A stretch of DNA of 51,300 nucleotides from Methanobrevibacter sp. (GTDB lineage Archaea > Methanobacteriota > Methanobacteria > Methanobacteriales > Methanobacteriaceae). Each line of letters opens with the position of its first letter. The stretch's first letter is position 1. The stretch covers positions 1-51,300 of the forward strand of contig NZ_SUTI01000004.1 of assembly GCF_015062985.1 (NCBI RefSeq), in the 5' to 3' direction. The position numbers and the translations under genes are program-made. The notes beneath the pieces are model-generated. The model saw only the letters and a program-made list of their open reading frames with translations, searched no databases and was not told the DNA's origin. Shown piece by piece: positions 49,632 to 51,300 of the stretch.

Positions 49632-49655
49632 AATACTTTTTTATAAAAAAGTATT
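49632..49655. repeat. Perfect 24-bp palindrome
   Basis: Left arm AATACTTTTTTA (49632-49643) and right arm TAAAAAAGTATT (49644-49655) are exact reverse complements with no loop. It lies just outside the inverted-repeat element; AAGTATTA recurs near 49649 and 49682. Confidence 0.6.
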
Positions 49656-49711
49656 ACTTAAATTAATATAAAATATATAATAAGTATTACGAAAAAATTA
49701 AAAAAAAATAA

Positions 49712-49996
49712 TTATTCCCTGAAATTCTCATCAATGTAGGCATCGAACTTTATGTATGCTTCATCAATGGCCTGAGTCACTTGATCCTGTGTGATTTCGG
49801 ATAACTCATCAAACATAACTCCGACATCAACATCAACGTCCAATTGCTCATTTTCATAGCTTAGAACAATATCCAAATCCAAATCTTCCAATTCCTTCAT
49901 GGACATTGATTTTGAAACTTCACGTTCAAGGATTTCGCCAAAATCGTCAGAAATAGTTTCCAAATCCTCTGGAGTTAATACTTTTAATTTAGACAT
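49712..49996 (-). CDS. DUF3194 family protein
   Basis: A 94-aa acidic protein (MSKLKVLTPEDLETISDDF) with a helical N-terminus and a strand-rich middle, DLDLDIVLSYENEQLDVDVDV (in parts), matching the DUF3194 family. In archaea this gene commonly follows the prefoldin beta gene, as here, 34 nt behind it. Start at the ATG at 49996; no SD is visible, so it probably relies on coupling with pfdB. Function unknown; linkage suggests a chaperone or ribosome-associated role (inference). Followed by a T tract (8 T) as end of the unit. Confidence 0.75.
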   Translation of the reverse strand: MSKLKVLTPEDLETISDDFGEILEREVSKSMSMKELEDLDLDIVLSYENEQLDVDVDVGVMFDELSEITQDQVTQAIDEAYIKFDAYIDENFRE

Positions 49997-50030
49997 AAAA
50001 ATCAAAAAAAGAAAAATGAAAGTATTGAGC

Positions 50031-50378
50031 CTATTGACCCATACCGTTCATAGCAGCTTGAATGGTAGCTTGCATCTCTTCAAGTTTTTTCATGACTCTT
50101 TCTTCTTGGCGGGCCATGGTTTGTTTTCTTAATTGAAGAGTTTCCAATTTATCTTCCATTTCAGCTAAAGCATCACCGTATTCTACTTTAATAAGTAAAG
50201 TACCTGCTTGTTTAAATACTTCAGTGTCTTCATCAGTTTTTTTAAGTTCTTCTAAAGCTTTTTCAGTTTCTTGAATTTGAATCTCTACATTTTGAACCTG
50301 TAAAGATACAGCCTGAGCTTGTTGTTGTAATTGTTGAAACTGATTTAATTGATGTTGAATGTTTTCCGGAATTTCCAT
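50031..50378 (-). CDS. pfdB: Prefoldin subunit beta
   Basis: 115-aa coiled-coil protein that pairs with prefoldin alpha in the jellyfish-shaped chaperone delivering nascent chains to the thermosome. N-terminal helix IPENIQHQLNQFQQLQQQAQ, then a beta hairpin near 63-78 (GTLLIKVEYGDALAEM), and a C-terminal helix (LETLQLRKQTMARQEERV), the usual order for beta. The SD AGGTGAT is 3 nt before the ATG. Lies between pcc1 and the DUF3194 gene. Prefoldin alpha is not in the window. Confidence 0.93.
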   Translation of the reverse strand: MEIPENIQHQLNQFQQLQQQAQAVSLQVQNVEIQIQETEKALEELKKTDEDTEVFKQAGTLLIKVEYGDALAEMEDKLETLQLRKQTMARQEERVMKKLEEMQATIQAAMNGMGQ

Positions 50379-50417
50379 TTTATCACCTAATTTTCATTTT
50401 AAATAATTATATGAATA

Positions 50418-50684
50418 TTAATTTGTCAAGTTATTTATTTCTAATGCCAGTTTGATCCACTTGATTGCTGAATTTACAGAAGCTCTGAATGAAGTTGAGT
50501 CTTCTGCATCAATATTAATTATAATATTGGAACCATCCAAATCAATGGTCATTGATGACCTGAAATCTGGAGCGGTATTGAATTCTAAAAGAATTGAATC
50601 GTAAATGATTTTAGCTTGACTGCTGCTGTCAAATTCCACAACGATATTGCTTTTAACAGATTCAAGTGGGCTTTCTTCAATCAT
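50418..50684 (-). CDS. pcc1: KEOPS complex subunit Pcc1
   Basis: An 88-aa dimerisation subunit of KEOPS, which makes the t6A modification of ANN-decoding tRNAs. Strand-helix-strand order in ESVKSNIVVEFDSSSQAKII and SSMTIDLDGSNIIINIDAED, then the long C-terminal helix SFRASVNSAIKWIKLAL. These match archaeal Pcc1. GAGGTTT lies 5 nt before the ATG; the gene overlaps the Brix gene by 8 nt. Other KEOPS subunits (Kae1, Bud32, Cgi121) are not here. Confidence 0.9.
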   Translation of the reverse strand: MIEESPLESVKSNIVVEFDSSSQAKIIYDSILLEFNTAPDFRSSMTIDLDGSNIIINIDAEDSTSFRASVNSAIKWIKLALEINNLTN

Positions 50685-51162
50685 TTGAAACCTCTAAAAT
50701 CTTTTTAACATTAATCTGGAAATCTATCTTGTCGCCAAACTTATTAATGAAATTGATTTTAGCCGCCAAACCTTCACTTTTGGAAATCAATATGTAATTG
50801 TCATCTGCCTTATGCACTAAATCCATGTCCAGAATATCCTTCAGGATATTAAGTTCGTCTACCTCAGACACTATTTTCAATTGGGAAGGGGCAATATTCA
50901 TTTTCTCACCTGCATCAGATGCTCCAATAAGAATGGTGAGCAACAATTCTCCTCTGTTAGAATAAAAAGAGATTCTGCTCGGATTGCCCTTGATTTCATT
51001 TACAATAGCTAAATTGAATTCATCAACTTCCAACGCCTTCAACAATAGCTCACGCATGTTCATTTTCCCTCTGTTGACGGAAGTTGAACCTGTTGCATGG
51101 GCCAAATTTTTACAGAATTTTCTAGTTTTTTGAGAAGGTTTTCTAGAAGTTGAGATTAACAT
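50677..51162 (-). CDS. Brix domain protein (IMP4-like ribosome biogenesis factor)
   Basis: 161-aa archaeal Brix protein, related to eukaryotic Imp4/Rpf2, which bind rRNA in ribosome assembly. It starts MLISTSRKPSQKTRKFCKNL, the typical Brix beginning with TSR-x-P-S; NRGKMNMREL near 31-40, with the Arg/Lys-Gly, is the next motif; the rest has two similar alpha/beta halves. No SD upstream, so it may be coupled with rpoP, 40 nt away. Length and order fit the archaeal family, shorter than the eukaryotic proteins. Confidence 0.88.
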   Translation of the reverse strand: MLISTSRKPSQKTRKFCKNLAHATGSTSVNRGKMNMRELLLKALEVDEFNLAIVNEIKGNPSRISFYSNRGELLLTILIGASDAGEKMNIAPSQLKIVSEVDELNILKDILDMDLVHKADDNYILISKSEGLAAKINFINKFGDKIDFQINVKKILEVSND

Positions 51163-51202
51163 TTAAATCAAAAATAGTAAAAATTTAGTAAAAGCAGATA
51201 AA

Positions 51203-51300
51203 TTATCTTGCTTTTATAATTCTTGTAGTTTCTGGAACATTTTTAAATAAAATCCTATATCTGCATTTAGGACATTTATTTTCCATGTAGCTTTTATGGT
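51203..51300 (-). CDS. rpoP: DNA-directed RNA polymerase subunit P, C-terminal part
   Basis: Partial gene running off the right edge. The last 32 codons include ENKCPKCRYRILFKN and end with PETTRIIKAR, the C-terminus of RpoP/Rpb12-type subunits: second half of a zinc ribbon (Cys-x2-Cys) and the tail binding RNA polymerase. The N-terminal zinc cysteines would be outside the window. It is the first member of the Brix-pcc1-pfdB order seen here. Confidence 0.85.
   Translation of the reverse strand, partial: HKSYMENKCPKCRYRILFKNVPETTRIIKAR

Noticed and set aside
1..51300. tRNA, rRNA, box C/D RNA, integrase or transposase genes
   Set aside because: Looked for T-loop and anticodon-like patterns, C and D boxes and known protein motifs in the gaps and frames; none found by eye.

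Overview
The window is chromosomal DNA from an AT-rich methanogenic archaeon of the order Methanobacteriales, most likely a Methanobrevibacter species. This rests on gene content: mch (partial), beta-RFAP synthase of methanopterin synthesis, the F430 reductase cfbC, component A2 of methyl-CoM reductase activation, geranylgeranyl reductase for archaeal lipids, TFS, RpoP, prefoldin beta, Pcc1 and a Brix protein. Starts are typically preceded by GGTGAT or GGAG Shine-Dalgarno (SD) sequences, promoters look like archaeal TATA boxes, and genes end in hairpins or oligo-T tracts. Genus level is inference. I see no tRNA, rRNA, CRISPR array, integrase, transposase or prophage gene.

Layout. 1-4.5 kb: start of mch, a surface protein with a Cna-B-like domain, a nitroreductase, a ClC antiporter and a zinc alcohol dehydrogenase. 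4.7-7.5 kb: a DUF4405 putative b-heme membrane protein, TFS, and a three-gene DUF2162 / ExbB-like / ExbD-like unit. 7.6-10.4 kb: a PaaK/F390-synthetase-type adenylating enzyme with an ACT protein, and an SDR. 10.4-16.4 kb: a secreted protein, mptG, a new 39-aa membrane peptide, ferritin and an AstE-like deacylase separated by a terminator, a NudC-type Nudix enzyme, a MalY-like lyase with a nitroreductase, and a DUF308 protein. 16.4-20.5 kb: an unknown coiled-coil protein behind a cluster of palindromes, two tandem iron-sulfur flavoproteins, serS and an HxlR regulator. 20.9-24.3 kb: pyridoxal kinase-like, Spx/ArsC-like and HAD genes and a coupled HIRAN / ARPP-1 pair.

24.3-31.5 kb is one long minus-strand run (ferredoxin, GGR, galE, unknown, purF, U32, cfbC, ogt) with very small gaps that joins lipid, sugar, purine and F430 metabolism. 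31.6-33.8 kb holds atwA with a stress-protein gene 5 nt behind it. 34-44 kb is dominated by a 2446-residue protein (DUF4011, SF1 helicase, Vsr-like nuclease fold, about 800 acidic repeat-containing residues, DUF3320-like C-terminus) lying 8 nt upstream of uvrC. 44-46.5 kb is an AT-rich accessory patch: TPR protein, decayed gene, membrane protein. 46.5-49.1 kb: PfkB kinase, CDF transporter, a new 59-aa membrane peptide and a HisA/HisF-like protein. 49.1-49.7 kb is non-coding with strong inverted repeats. 49.7-51.3 kb is the conserved archaeal rpoP-Brix-pcc1-pfdB-DUF3194 cluster.

The most promising candidates for undescribed biology are the giant helicase/nuclease and its uvrC linkage, the HIRAN/ARPP-1 pair, the ExbB/ExbD-like/DUF2162 unit, the TGTATACA-like operator cluster at 17.3 kb, and the inverted-repeat element at 49.5 kb. 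All functional statements come from reading motifs; no searches were run.
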